From NCBI GenBank assembly GCA_964035575.1, contig OZ037882.1:1054001-1118000 (forward strand): DNA of 64,000 nucleotides, given 5' to 3'. The DNA comes from Rhynchopus sp. YZ270_cl-10. Lineage: Eukaryota > Euglenozoa > Diplonemea > Diplonemida > Diplonemidae. Below the pieces are notes generated by a model. The model was not told where the DNA came from, made no database searches, and saw nothing but the letters and a program-made list of their open reading frames with translations. Both the position numbers and the translations under genes were made by a program. This document shows, one piece after another, positions 8,615-20,639 of this stretch (its first letter is position 1; every line of letters starts with the position of its first letter).

Positions 8615-10327
8615 AAGAAGGACAGTGTATGACGTAACGGTGCAGAAGATGCAAAAGTGTATGCATTGAAAGAATACGAATCGAAATTGAATTTCTTGGA
8701 AGTGACCCCACCACGTTTCCGCAATTAATTGTGTGCGAAGGTGGAAAGACGTGTGTGAAGAAACCGAAAAGGGAAAGGGCGGTGTGAGGTGAACGGTATG
8801 GCCCAGGAATGGAGTCACATCATCTCCTCCTCGCCCACGAAGCGAACACTAAGCAAAGTTATGGAAATTGCGATCATGAAACGCACTGTGTCCATGTGAG
8901 GTAACAAGGAAAGTGTGATGTTACTCAAGTGACAAGCGAGAAGACGCCCCGGACATTTACTGGGGCGTTCCAGTATGTAAAATGGTAACAATACTGACAT
9001 GCTAAGTAACATGCTTTTGCATCAAATGCAGGTAAAAAAATATGCAAAAACCATGTTATTCAGGATGTTTCGTGGCCTCACCGTGTGGGCAGTGATTCAA
9101 CCCCCACCACACCACACCACACCCTCACCTTCCCCTCCCATCCCATCCCATCCCCTACACCGCATGTACATTACACCACACGCACTCATAAGGACAGCTG
9201 TCCTCGGACAGGTGAGTAGCGACACCCCCTAACACACTGGAAGCAGAAGCCTCGTCCTCAGGCTCTGCGACGGGCCAGTGTCATAACCTTTACACATTGT
9301 ATGTTCAGTTCTCCCTCTCATTTGTTTGCCTCACAGGGCAGGGCTTTCTGTTGTGATCGTGCAGCCACCTTCACGTCTGAATTGAAAGTAGTGAAATCTG
9401 TGAAGTAGTAACTAATTGAAAGCTTTATCCGCGCTATTTGCCCCCTCAACACCCCACCTTCGACCCGTTTTGTTTTTGTATTTTTCCTATTATCCATTGA
9501 CGGGAGAAGATAGTGGTTGCAGAACGTCCTTGCTGTACTTCAATGGACACATTGTTTGACTTGCCCCTTCACTGCATAAATAGCAACACTCATTTACAGC
9601 TGGCGACTTTATGTTGCCTCTCACCAAACACAATTTTTGTATAATATGTTGATTACACGCAATCCTAAACGGAAATTGCACACTGTACCCAACTCCCTTC
9701 CTTTTCCCTCTGAGGTGGGTTGGAGTAGAGCCACATTTCACCGAGAGGTCGAGGTGTGTGCCTTTCACCACAACCTCTCCTTTTGTCTTTATTGCCTTTG
9801 TTGTTTTATTGTATGCGGGGGTGGGAAACACAAAAAGGTAAAGTAGGAGTGTGTTTCAATGTCACCCTTCTCTCCATCTAATCCCCACCACACACACACT
9901 TGCTCCCCGACTCTTTTGAACCACCGTGCGTTTTCCTCGTGGAGGTTGTTATCGAAACGTTAATAAAAAAGACTGTTTTCCTCCTCTTTGTTACTTTTGT
10001 ATGAGCTCGACTGTGCTGCGTTTCAGCACCTTTCAGCTGCTCTTTTTGTTCTGCATCCCCTTGCCAGCTTGGCCGTCCTCTCTGCCAATGTGGGCTACCA
10101 TTTGCGTACTGAGATCCACCTCGTTGTGTGGTTCCTTTCGCAGCCAAAGTGCTTCACTCATGCCTCAGAGTTTTGCAAGAGTGACATAAGAAATCAGGTG
10201 TCTGGGAGAGGGTGAACCCTTTCCCTTTCTTCTGTCACAAACACGACACCACACACCTGAATAGGGAGCTGATTACACATCCCCACCCTTTCTCTTCTGC
10301 GTCTATATCGAAAAGAGGTGTCTTGTT
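8615..10327. other. Spacer between ankyrin units 3 and 4
   Basis: Carries the shared 3' flank, the TACTGG/CCAGTA hairpin, the CTGTCC/GGACAG hairpin, H1 (9235-9280) and the CTCAACACC block. Minus-strand frames of 113 and 89 residues here (9490-9831 and 9878-10147) recur in units 4 and 5 because the DNA is duplicated. They match no family I know, so they are not called as genes. Confidence 0.6.
9235..9280. repeat. Conserved spacer hairpin H1, second copy
   Basis: Identical to 4351-4396: outer CACTGG/CCAGTG and inner AGCCT/AGGCT pairing. Confidence 0.6.
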
Positions 10328-12115
10328 ATGTTGAAGGGTTTTTCTATGCGATTTGTGCGCGACAGAAGGATGATTCGGTTCGGTCAACGCTGGAACACCA
10401 CACATGTGGCGAGTGAAGTGCCTGCAGCACATCATCACGCAGATGAGAACGGGATGACTGCGTTGCACTGGGAAGCAAAGAAGGATTGTCTTGATGTGGT
10501 CAAGTCGCTCGTTGATGCAGGTGCAGACATCGAGGCTAAGGACGGAATGGGTCGTTCGCCTCTGCTTGTGGCTTGCGAGAACGGGAATATAGCAATGGTG
10601 AAGATGTTGGTCGAAGCAGGTGCGTCAGTGCGTGCCACAGACTACAAGAAAGAGACGTGTCTTACCCTAGCAGCAGAGAATGGACACACCGAGACTGTGC
10701 GCTATCTTGTGGGCTTGCCAGAGGTGGATGTGGAACACGAAGTTGAGAATGTAACTGCGTTGAATCTTGCGGTGACAGAAGGTCACTCTGATGTGGTGCA
10801 GGTGCTCATTGATGCAGGGGCACGCATAGAAGCAAAGTACCGCCTCGGTTGGACGCCTCTGTTCTATGCTTGTTATAAAGGCAACCTCATCATTGTGAAG
10901 ATGTTGGTCAAAGCAGGTGCGTCAGTGCATTCTACAGACTACAAGAAAGAGACGTGTCTTACCCTTGCGGCTGGATATGGACACACGGAGACTGTGCGTT
11001 ATCTTGTGGGCTTGCCAGAGGTGGAAGTCAATGAGAAAGCAAGGAACAAGCACACTGCGTTGCACAGTGCGGTGAGCGGAGGACACCCTGATGTGGTACA
11101 AATGTTCATTGCTGTCGGGGCAGACATCGAGGCGAGGAACAAATTCGGTCGTTCGCCTCTGCTTGTGGCTAGTTCTAAAGGGAAGCTCAGCATTGTGAAG
11201 CTGTTGGTCAAAGCAGGTGCGGAGTTGTGTGCCACAGACTACAGAGACACGTGTCTTACCCTTGCGGCTGGATATGGACACACGGAGACTGTGCGCTATC
11301 TTGCGAGCTTGAAGGATCTGGACGTGAATCACGCAGAACATGGAGACTTCACTGCGTTGCACAATGCGGTGTACGGTGTCCACTGGCACCGCATCGGAGT
11401 GCCCGAAGGATACCCTGATGTGGTACAAGTCCTCATTGATGCAGGGGCAGACATCGAGGCCAAGGACGACATGGGACGTTCGCCACTGCTGCATGCTTGT
11501 TGTAAAGGCAACCTCAGTATTGTGAAGATGTTGGTGGAAGGAGGTGCGTCGGTGCGTGCCACAGACTACGAGAGCGAGACGTGTCTTACCCTTGCTGCAC
11601 ATCATGGACACACCGAGACTGTGCGTTATCTTGCGGGCCTGCCGGAGGTGGATATCAATCACAAAGTAATGAACAAGCACACTGCCTTGCACCGTGCACT
11701 GCTAACGCGACACTCTGGTGTGGTGCAGGTGCTCATTGATGCAGGGGCAGACATCGAGGCCAAGGACGAGGAGGGAGGTTCGCCTCTATTTGTTGCCAGC
11801 AAGAAGGGGAATATCGTAATGGTGCATATGTTGGTCAAAGCAGGTGCGGAGGTGCATGCCACAGACAACGAAGGTAACACGTGTTTGACCATAGCGCAAA
11901 GTGAAGGGCACACCGAGACTGTGCGCTATCTTGTGGGCTTGCTGGAACTGGAAGTTAAGCAGACAGATAGGTTGGGCAACACTGCACTGGAAGCGATCAG
12001 GGTGGAAGTGAAATCACTGCAGGAAATGATGAAGAGTGTTATGGACCAGCAGAAGGAGATGTTGGAGGCACAGAAGGGTGTGGCACAACGCAAAGATGAA
12101 GGCAAAGGACTGTGA
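10328..12115 (+). CDS. Ankyrin-repeat protein, unit 4 (595 aa, intact)
   Basis: Same N-terminus as unit 3, one leading C-type repeat, then five A-B-C super-units. The third C repeat has an insertion (YGVHWHRIGVPEGYPD) that widens the loop between its helices; units 5 and 6 share this insertion, which links the three as a subfamily. It ends in the helical tail with a unit-specific end (KGVAQRKDEGKGL). The frame is continuous. Role as for the family: protein-binding scaffold, partner unknown. Confidence 0.9.
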   Translation: MLKGFSMRFVRDRRMIRFGQRWNTTHVASEVPAAHHHADENGMTALHWEAKKDCLDVVKSLVDAGADIEAKDGMGRSPLLVACENGNIAMVKMLVEAGASVRATDYKKETCLTLAAENGHTETVRYLVGLPEVDVEHEVENVTALNLAVTEGHSDVVQVLIDAGARIEAKYRLGWTPLFYACYKGNLIIVKMLVKAGASVHSTDYKKETCLTLAAGYGHTETVRYLVGLPEVEVNEKARNKHTALHSAVSGGHPDVVQMFIAVGADIEARNKFGRSPLLVASSKGKLSIVKLLVKAGAELCATDYRDTCLTLAAGYGHTETVRYLASLKDLDVNHAEHGDFTALHNAVYGVHWHRIGVPEGYPDVVQVLIDAGADIEAKDDMGRSPLLHACCKGNLSIVKMLVEGGASVRATDYESETCLTLAAHHGHTETVRYLAGLPEVDINHKVMNKHTALHRALLTRHSGVVQVLIDAGADIEAKDEEGGSPLFVASKKGNIVMVHMLVKAGAEVHATDNEGNTCLTIAQSEGHTETVRYLVGLLELEVKQTDRLGNTALEAIRVEVKSLQEMMKSVMDQQKEMLEAQKGVAQRKDEGKGL

Positions 12116-13818
12116 GAGCACGGAGGAGGATAAGAGCGGGAATAGCAGACGAAGCGAACGGTCGTAATTGAAAGAATACGAATCCAAATTGAATTTCTTG
12201 GAAGTGACCCCACCACGTTTCCGCAATTAACTGTGTGCGAAGGTGGAAAGACGTGTGTGAAGAAACCGAAAAGGGAAAGGGCGGTGTGAGGTGAACGGTA
12301 TGGCCCAGGAATGGAGTCACATCATCTCCTCCTCGCCCACGAAGCGAACACTAAACAAAGTTATGGAAATTGCGATCATGAAACGCACTGTGCCCATGTG
12401 AGGTAACAAGGAAAGTGTGATGTTACTCAAGTGACAAGCGAGAAGACGCCCCGGACATTTACTGGGGCGTTCCAGTATGTAAAATGGTAACAATACTGAC
12501 ATGCTAAGTAACATGCTTTTGCATCAAATGCAGGTAAAAAAATATGCAAAAACCATGTTATTCAGGATGTTTCGTGGCCTCACCGTGCGGGCAGTGATTC
12601 AACCCCCACCACACCCCACACCTTCCCCGCCCCTCCCATCCCATCCCCTACACCGCATGTACATTACACCACACGCACTCATAAGGACAGCTGTCCTCGG
12701 ACAGGTGAGTAGCGACACCCCCTAACACACTGGAAGCAGAAGCCTCGTCCTCAGGCTCTGCGACGGGCCAGTGTCATAACCTTTACACATTGTATGTTCA
12801 GTTCTCCCTCTCATTTGTTTGCCTCACAGGGCAGGGCTTTCTGTTGTGATCGTGCAGCCACCTTCACGTCTGAATTGAAAGTAGGGAAATCTGTGAAGTA
12901 GTACCTCATTAAAAGCTTTATCCGCCCTATTTACCCCCTCAACACCCCACCTTCGACCCGTTTTGTTTTTGTATTATTCCTATTATCCATTGACGGGAGA
13001 AGATAGTGGTTGCAGAACGTCCTTGCTGTACTTCAATGGACACATTGTTTGACTTGCCCCTTCCCTGCCTAAATAGCAACACCCATTAACAGCTGGCGAC
13101 TTTATGTTGTCTCTCACCAAACACAATTTTTGTATAATATGTTGATTACACGCAATCCTAAACGGAAATTGCACACTGTACCCAACTCCCTTCCTTTTCC
13201 CTCTGAGGTGGGTTGGAGTAGAGCCACATTTCACCGAGAGGTCGAGGTGTGTGCCTTGCACCACAACCTCTCCTTTTGTCTTTATTGCCTTTGTTGTTTT
13301 ATTGTATGCGGGGGTGGGAAACACAAAAAGGTAAAGTAGGAGTGTGTTTCAATGTCACCCTTCTCTCCATCTAATCCCCACCACACACACACTTGCTCCC
13401 CGACTCTTTTGAACCACCGTGCGTTTTCCTCGTGGAGGTTGTTATCGAAACGTTAATAAAAAAGACTGTTTTCCTCCTCTTTGTTACTTTTGTATGAGCT
13501 CGACTGTGCTGTGTTTCAGCACCTTTCAGCTGCTCTTTTTGTTCTGCATCCCCTTGCCAGCTTGGCCGTCCTCTCTGCCAATGTGGGCTACCATTTGCGT
13601 ACTGAGATCCACCTCGTTGTGTGGTTCCTTTCGCAGCCAAAGTGCTTCACTCATGCCTCAGAGTTTTGCAAGAGTGACATAAGAAATCAGGTGTGTCTGG
13701 GAGAAGGTGAACCCTTTCCCTTTCTGTCACAAACACGACACCACCACCTGAATAGGCAGCTGATTACACATCCCCACCCTTTCTCTTCTGCGTCTATATC
13801 GAAAAGAGGTGTCTTGTT
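12116..13818. other. Spacer between ankyrin units 4 and 5
   Basis: Nearly identical to the spacer after unit 3, with hairpin H1 at 12728-12773. No independent gene is supported. Confidence 0.6.
12728..12773. repeat. Conserved spacer hairpin H1, third copy
   Basis: Identical to 4351-4396. Confidence 0.6.
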
Positions 13819-15610
13819 ATGTTGAAGGGTTTTTCTATGCGATTTGTGCGCGACAGAAGGATGATTCGGTTCGGTCAACGCTGGAACACCACACATGTGG
13901 CGAGTGAAGTGCCTGCAGCACATCATCACGCAGATGAGAACGGGATGACTGCGTTGCACTGGGAAGCAAAGAAGGATTGTCTTGATGTGGTCAAGTCGCT
14001 CGTTGATGCAGGTGCAGACATCGAGGCTAAGGACGGAATGGGTCGTTCGCCTCTGCTTGTGGCTTGCGAGAACGGGAATATAGCAAAGGTGAAGATGTTG
14101 GTCGAAGCAGGTGCGTCAGTGCGTGCCACAGACTACAAGAAACAAACATGTCTTACCCTTGCAGCACATCATGGACACACCGAGACTGTGCGCTATCTTG
14201 TGGGCTTGCCAGAGGTGGAAGTCAATCAGAAAGCAATGAACAAGCACACTGCGTTGCACAGTGCACTGCTGGAAGGGCACCCTGATGTGGTACAACTGCT
14301 CATTGATGCAGGGGCAGACATCGAGGCAAGGAACAACTTCGGTCGTTCGCCTCTGCTTGTGGCTAGTTCTAAAGGGAAGCTCAGCATTGTGAAGCTGTTG
14401 GTCAAAGCAGGTGCGGAGTTGTGTGCCACAGACTACAGAGACACGTGTCTTACCCTTGCGGCTGGATATGGACGCACCGAGACTGTGCGCTATCTTGCAG
14501 GCTTGCAGGATCTGGACGTGAATCACGCAGAACATGGAGACTTCACTGCGTTGCACAATGCGGTGTACGGTGTCCACTGGTACTACAGTGGAGTGCCCGA
14601 AGGATACCCTGATGTGGTACAAGTCCTCATTGATGCAGGGGCAGACATCGAGGCCAAGGACGACATGGGACGTTCGCCACTGCTGCATGCTTGTTGTAAA
14701 GGCAACCTCAGTATTGTGAAGATGTTGGTGGAAGGAGGTGCGTCGGTGCGAGACGTGTCTTACCCTTGCTGCACATCATGGACACACCGAGACTGTGCGT
14801 TATCTTGCGGGCCTGCCGGAGGTGGATATCAATCACAAAGTAATGAACAAGCACACTGCCTTGCACCGTGCACTGCTAACGCGACACTCTGGTGTGGTGC
14901 AGGTGCTCATTGATGCAGGGGCAGACATCGAGGCAACGGACCACATGGGACGTTCGCATTTGCTTGTTGCAACCGAGGGCGTGAATACAGTGTGTCTGAA
15001 GATGTTGGTCGAAGCAGGTGCGTCAGTGCGTGCCACAGACAACAAGAGAGAGTCCTGTCTTACCCTTGCAGCACATCATGGAAATAACGAGAATGTGCGC
15101 TATCTTGTGGGCTTGAAACATGTGGATGTGAATCACACAGCTCATGAAAACAACACTGCGTTGCACAATGCGATGCACATAGGACACACTTATGCAGTGC
15201 ACTATCTCATTGATGCAGGGGCAGACATCGAGGCAAAGGACCGAATGGGACGTTCGCCTCTGCACTTGGCTTGCAAGGACGGGGCTCTCCTAGTTGTGAA
15301 GATGTTGGTTGAAGCAGGTGCAAAGGTGTGTGCCACAGACAACGAAGGTAACACGTGTTTGACCATAGCGGAAAAGAATGGACACACCGAGACCGTGCGC
15401 TATCTTAAGAAGTTACCGCAAGTGGACGTGAAGCAGACAGATAGGTTGGGCAACACTGCACTGGAAGCAGCGTCAGAGCAGGGCACTGCGACAAAGGAGG
15501 AAGTGAAAGCACTGCAGGAAATGATGAAGAGTGTTATGGACCAGCAGAAGGAGATGTTGGAGGCACAGAAGGGGGTGGCACAACGCAAAGATGAAGGCAA
15601 AGGACTGTGA
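13819..15610 (+). pseudogene. Ankyrin-repeat protein, unit 5, frameshifted by a 20-bp deletion
   Basis: The frame from the conserved ATG carries about three super-units and then runs out at 14913. Relative to units 4 and 6 (GTGCG-TGCCACAGACTACGAGAGCG-AGACG), 20 bp are missing at about 14750 between two GCG triplets, a microhomology-type deletion. The downstream frame (usable from about 14738) then continues through two more super-units to the normal helical tail and stop at 15610. If translated, the product is a truncated 364-residue protein with a novel Cys-rich end. Everything else is as in unit 4. Confidence 0.8.
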
Positions 15611-17312
15611 GAGATAAGAGCGGGAATAGCAGACGAAGCGAAGGGTCGTAATTGAAAGAATACCAATCCACATTGAATTTCTTGGAAGTGACCCCACCAC
15701 GTTTGTAATTAACTGTGTGCGAAGGTGGAAAGACGTGTGAAGAAACCGAAAAGGGAAAGGGCGGTGTGAGGTGAACGGTTTGGCCCAGGAATGGAGTCAC
15801 ATCATTCCCTCCTCGCCCACGAAGCGAACACTAAGCAAAGTTATGGAAATTGCGATCATGAAACGCACTGTGCCCATGTGAGGTAACAAGGAAAGTGTGA
15901 TGTTACTCAAGTGACAAGCGAGAAGACGCCCCGGACATTTACTGGGGCGTTCCAGTATGTAAAATGGTAACAATACTGACATGCTAAGTAACATGCTTTT
16001 GCATCAAATGCAGGTAAAAAAATATGCAAAAACCATGTTATTCAGGATGTTTCGTGGCCTCACCGTGCAGGCAGTGATTCAACCCCCACCACACCACACC
16101 ACACCACACACCTTCCCCTCCCATCCCATCCCATCCCCTACACCGCATGTACATTACACCACACGCACTCATAAGGACAGCTGTCCTCGGACAGGTGAGT
16201 AGCGACACCCCCTAACACACTGGAAGCAGAAGCCTCGTCCTCAGGCTCTGCGACGGGCCAGTGTCATAACCTTTACACATTGTATGTTCAGTTCTCCCTC
16301 TCATTTGTTTGCCTCACAGGGCAGGGCTTTCTGTTGTGATCGTGCAGCCACCTTCACGTCTGAATTGAAAGTAGTGAAATCTGTGAAGTAGTAACTAATT
16401 AAATGCTTTATCCCCCCTCAACACCTCACCTTCGACCCGTTTTGTTTTTGTATTATTCCTATTATCCATTGACGGGAGAAGATAGTGGTTGCAGAACGTC
16501 CTTGCTGTACTTCAATGGACACATTGTTTGACTTGCCCCTTCCCTGCCTAAATAGCAACACTCATTAACAGCTGGCGACTTTATGTTGTCTCTCACCAAA
16601 CACAATTTTTGTATAATATTTTGATTACACGCAATCCTAAACGGAAATTGCACACTGTACCCAACTCCGTTCCTTTTCCCTCTGAGGTGGGTTGGAGTAG
16701 AGCCACATTTCACCGAGAGGTCGAGGTGTGTGCCTTGCACCACAACCTCTCCTTTTGTCTTTATTGCCTTTGTTGTTTTATTGTATGCGGGGGTGGGAAA
16801 CACAAAAAGGTAAAGTAGGAGTGTGTTTCAATGTCACCCTTCTCTCCATCTAATCCCCACCACACACACACTTGCTCCCCGACTCTTTTGAACCACCGTG
16901 CGTTTTCCTCGTGGAGGTTGTTATCGAAACGTTAATAAAAAAGACTGTTTTCCTCCTGTTTGTTACTTTTGTATGAGCTCGACTGTGCTGCGTTTCAGCA
17001 CCTTTGCTGCTCTTTTTGTTCTGCATCCCCTTGCCAGCTTGGCCGTCCTCTCTGCCAATGTGGGCTACCATTTGCGTACTGAGATCCACCTCGTTGTGTG
17101 GTTCCTTTCGCAGCCAAAGTGCTTCACTCATGCCTCAGAGTTTTGTAAGAGTGACATAAGAAATCAGGTGTGTCTGGGAGAGGGTGAACCCTTTCCCTTT
17201 CTGTGTGGGGGTGAGGACCTCACAAACACGACACCACACACCTGAATAGGCAGCTGATTACACATCCCCACCCTTTCTCTTCTGCGTCTATATCGAAAAG
17301 AGGTGTCTTGTT
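15611..17312. other. Spacer between ankyrin units 5 and 6
   Basis: Same blocks as after units 3 and 4, with H1 at 16218-16263. No independent gene is supported. Confidence 0.6.
16218..16263. repeat. Conserved spacer hairpin H1, fourth copy
   Basis: Identical to 4351-4396. Confidence 0.6.
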
Positions 17313-19382
17313 ATGTTGAAGGGTTTTTCTATGCGATTTGTGCGCGACAGAAGGATGATTCGGTTCGGTCGACGCTGGAACACCACACATGTGGCGAGTG
17401 AAGTGCCTGCAGCACATCATCACGCAGATGAGAACGGGATGACTGCGTTGCACTGGGAAGCAAAGAAGGATTGTCCTGATGTGGTCAAGTCGCTCGTTGA
17501 TGCAGGTGCAGACATCGAGGCAAGGGACAGCTTGGGTAGTTCGCCTCTGCTTGTGGCTTGCGAGAACGGGAATATAGCAAAGGTGAAGATGTTGGTCGAA
17601 GCAGGTGCGTCAGTGCGTGACACAGGCAACAAGAAAGAGACGTGTCTTACCCTAGCAGCAGAGAATGGACACACTGAGACTGTGCGCTATCTTGTGGGCT
17701 TGCCAGAGGTGGATGTGGAGCACGAAGTTGAGAATGTAACTGCGTTGAATCGTGCGGTGACAGAAGGTCACTCTGATGTGGTGCAGGTGCTCATTGATGC
17801 AGGGGCACGCATAGAAGCAAAGTACCGCCTCGGTTGGACGCCTATGCTTGCAGCTTGTTATAAAGGCAACCTCATCATTGTGAAGATGTTGGTCGAAGCA
17901 GGTGCGTCAGTGCATTCTACAGACTACACGAAAGAGACGTGTCTTACCCTTGCGGCTGGATATGGACACACGGAGACTGTGCGTTATCTTGTGGGCTTGC
18001 CAGAGGTGGAAGTCAATGAGAAAGCAAGGAACAAGCACACTGCGTTGCACAGTGCGGTGAGCAGAGGACACCCTGATGTGGTACAACTGCTCATTGATGC
18101 AGGGGCAGACATCGAGGCGAGGAACAACTTCGGTCATTCGCCTCTGCTTGTGGCTAGTTCTAAAGGGAAGCTCAGCATTGTGAAGCTGTTGGTCAAAGCA
18201 GGTGCGGAGTTGTGTGCCACAGACTACAGAGACACGTGTCTTACCCTTGCGGCTGGATATGGACACACGGAGACTGTGCGCTATCTTGCGGGCTTGCAGG
18301 ATCTGGACGTGAATCACGCAGAACATGGAGACTTCACTGCGTTGCACAATGCGGTGTACGGTGTCCACTGGCACTACAGTGGAGTGCCTGAAGGATACCC
18401 TGATGTGGTACAAGTCCTCATTGATGCAGGGGCAGACATCGAGGCCAAGGACGACATGGGACGTTCGCCACTGCTACATGCTTGTTGTAAAGGCAACCTC
18501 GGCATTGTGAAGATGTTGGTGGAAGGAGGTGCGTCAGTGCGTGCCACAGACAACGAGAGCGAGACGTGTCTTACCCTTGCTGCACATCATGGACACACCG
18601 AGACTGTGCGTTATCTTGCGGGCCTGCCGGAGGTGGATATCAATCACAAAGTAATGAACAAGCACACTGCCTTGCACCGTGCACTGCTAACGCGACACTC
18701 TGGTGTGGTGCAGGTGCTCATTGATGCAGGGGCAGACATCGAGGCAACGAACCACATGGGACGTTCGCCTCTGCTTGTTGCAACCGAGGGCGTGAATGCA
18801 GTGTATCTGAAGATGTTGGTCGAAGCAGGTGCGTCAGTGCGTGCCACAGACAACAAGAGAGAGTCCTGTCTTACCCTTGCAGCACATCATGGAAATAACG
18901 AGAATGTGCGCTATCTTGTGAGCTTGAAGGATGTGGATGTGAATCACACAGCTCATGAAAACAACACTGCGTTGCACAATGCAGTGCACAGAGGAGAGAC
19001 TTATGCAGTGCACTATCTCATTGATGCAGGGGTAGACATCGAGGCAAAGGACCGAATGGGACGTTCGCCTCTGCACTTGGCTTGCAAGAAGGGGGATCTG
19101 CAAGTTGTTGAGATGTTGGTGGAAAAAGCAGGTGCGGAGGTGCATGCCGCAGACAACGAAGGTAACACGTGTTTGACCATAGCGGAAAAGAATGGACACA
19201 CCAAGACTGTGCGCTATCTTAAGAACTTGCCGCAAGTGGACGTGAAGCAGACAGATAGGTTGGGCAACACTGCACTGCGACAAAGGAGGAGTGAAAGCAC
19301 TGCAGGAAATGATGAAGAGTGTTACGGTCCAGCAGAAGGAGATGTTGGAGGCACAGAAGGGGGTGGCACAACGCAAAGATGA
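17313..19382 (+). CDS. Ankyrin-repeat protein, unit 6 (689 aa, altered C-terminus)
   Basis: Largest member: the standard N-terminus and six A-B-C super-units, about 18 ankyrin repeats. The ankyrin part is intact, but the helical tail is lost. Between two copies of GCACTG about 25 bp are deleted, and one A is missing from the following GAGGAAGTG. The frame therefore reads RQRRSESTAGNDEECYGPAE and stops at 19382, while the paralogous tail survives in another frame. The product keeps the whole scaffold but not the predicted coiled-coil segment. Confidence 0.85.
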   Translation: MLKGFSMRFVRDRRMIRFGRRWNTTHVASEVPAAHHHADENGMTALHWEAKKDCPDVVKSLVDAGADIEARDSLGSSPLLVACENGNIAKVKMLVEAGASVRDTGNKKETCLTLAAENGHTETVRYLVGLPEVDVEHEVENVTALNRAVTEGHSDVVQVLIDAGARIEAKYRLGWTPMLAACYKGNLIIVKMLVEAGASVHSTDYTKETCLTLAAGYGHTETVRYLVGLPEVEVNEKARNKHTALHSAVSRGHPDVVQLLIDAGADIEARNNFGHSPLLVASSKGKLSIVKLLVKAGAELCATDYRDTCLTLAAGYGHTETVRYLAGLQDLDVNHAEHGDFTALHNAVYGVHWHYSGVPEGYPDVVQVLIDAGADIEAKDDMGRSPLLHACCKGNLGIVKMLVEGGASVRATDNESETCLTLAAHHGHTETVRYLAGLPEVDINHKVMNKHTALHRALLTRHSGVVQVLIDAGADIEATNHMGRSPLLVATEGVNAVYLKMLVEAGASVRATDNKRESCLTLAAHHGNNENVRYLVSLKDVDVNHTAHENNTALHNAVHRGETYAVHYLIDAGVDIEAKDRMGRSPLHLACKKGDLQVVEMLVEKAGAEVHAADNEGNTCLTIAEKNGHTKTVRYLKNLPQVDVKQTDRLGNTALRQRRSESTAGNDEECYGPAEGDVGGTEGGGTTQR

Positions 19383-20453
19383 AGGCAAAGGACTGTGAGA
19401 GCACGGAGGAGGATAAGAGCGGGAATAGCAGACGAAGCGAACGGTCGTAATTGAAAGAATACGAATCCACATTGAATTTCTTGGAAGTGACCCCACCACG
19501 TTTCCGCAATTAACTGTGTGCGAAGGTGGAAAGACGTGTGTGAAGAAACCGAAAAGGGAAAGGGCGGTGTGAGGTGAACGGTTTGGCCCAGGAATGGAGT
19601 CACATCATTCCCTCCTCGCCCACGAAGCGAACACTAAGCAAAGTTATGGAAATTGCGATCATGAAACGCACTGTGCCCATGTGAGGTAACAAGGAAAGTG
19701 TGATGTTACTCAAGTGACAAGCGAGAAGACGCCCCGGACATTTACTGGGGCGTTCCAGTATGTAAAATGGTAACAATACTGACATGCTAAGTAACATGCT
19801 TTTGCATCAAATGCAGGTAAAAAAATATGCAAAAACCATGTTATTCAGGATGTTTCGTGGCCTCACCGTGCAGGCAGTGATTCAACCCCCACCACACCAC
19901 ACCACATCACACACCTTCCCCTACACCGCATGTACATTACACCACACGCACTCATAAGGACAGCTGTCCTCGGACAGGTGAGTAGCGACACCCCCTAACA
20001 CACTGGAAGCAGAAGCCTCGTCCTCAGGCTCTGCGACGGGCCAGTGTCATAACCTTTACACATTGTATGTTCAGTTCTCCCTCTCATTTGTTTGCCTCAC
20101 AGGGCAGGGCTTTCTGTTGTGATCGTGCAGCCACCTTCACGTCTGAATTGAAAGTAGTGAAATCTGTGAAGTAGTACCTCATTAAAAGCGTTATTGTGTG
20201 ACAAGAAAGACGTACTCTTGTCAGTTTGCGAGAGACCAGTGCAGACCTTGGTTTTCTTTTCTTTTGGTGTTGTTTTCACTTTACCCTTGGGCAACGATGT
20301 GGAATGGCTTCAGCCGACATGGACTTTGACGCAGTTTCAAGCCCTGTGTAAAGCATACAGAAAAGAATACACAAACCGTGGTCATCTCTTCCCCACCCCT
20401 CAAAGCCCCACCTTCGACCCCTTTTGTTTTTGTATTATTCCCTGGGGTATTAT
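19383..20453. other. Spacer after ankyrin unit 6
   Basis: Shared 3' flank, hairpin H1 (20001-20046), the TTATTGTGTGACAAG block (about 20193-20390) and then the CTCAACACC-type block, joined in series and interrupted by the TIR element at 20454. Confidence 0.6.
20001..20046. repeat. Conserved spacer hairpin H1, fifth copy
   Basis: Identical to 4351-4396. Confidence 0.6.
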
Positions 20454-20639
20454 CCACCTGATTTTTACCCCGCGTATAGGCGCGTATAGGCGCGTAAAGG
20501 CGCGTATAAGCCCGTATATGTCCGTAAAGGCACATCCCCACGCATTTTCCCCTCTATACGTGTATATATCCCCCACAACCCGCCAAAGCCACTCTTTTCC
20601 CTCTCCCTGGGACACCTTCGGCCCCGCTTTGTTCGGGCA

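Larger units (their letters stand above)
1836..20192 (+). repeat. Tandem array of six ankyrin-gene units
   Basis: Six head-to-tail units, each with a conserved leader, an ankyrin-repeat reading frame and a conserved hairpin-rich spacer. Genes start at 1908, 4943, 6839, 10328, 13819 and 17313. Spacers differ by block deletions: the segment beginning TTATTGTGTGACAAG follows units 1, 2 and 6, while one beginning CTCAACACC follows units 3-5. After unit 6 both occur in series, suggesting the ancestral spacer had both. High identity in coding and spacer DNA points to recent duplication or gene conversion. Confidence 0.9.

Noticed and set aside
9490-16803. 113-residue and 89-93-residue minus-strand frames in three spacers
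   Set aside because: Same reasoning: paralogous spacer DNA, no recognised domain, and differences look neutral.
6059-19797. 65-residue minus-strand frame (MLLSMSVLLPFYILERPSKC) in five spacers
   Set aside because: Kept only because the spacer is duplicated; the few differences change residues and no start or family support exists.
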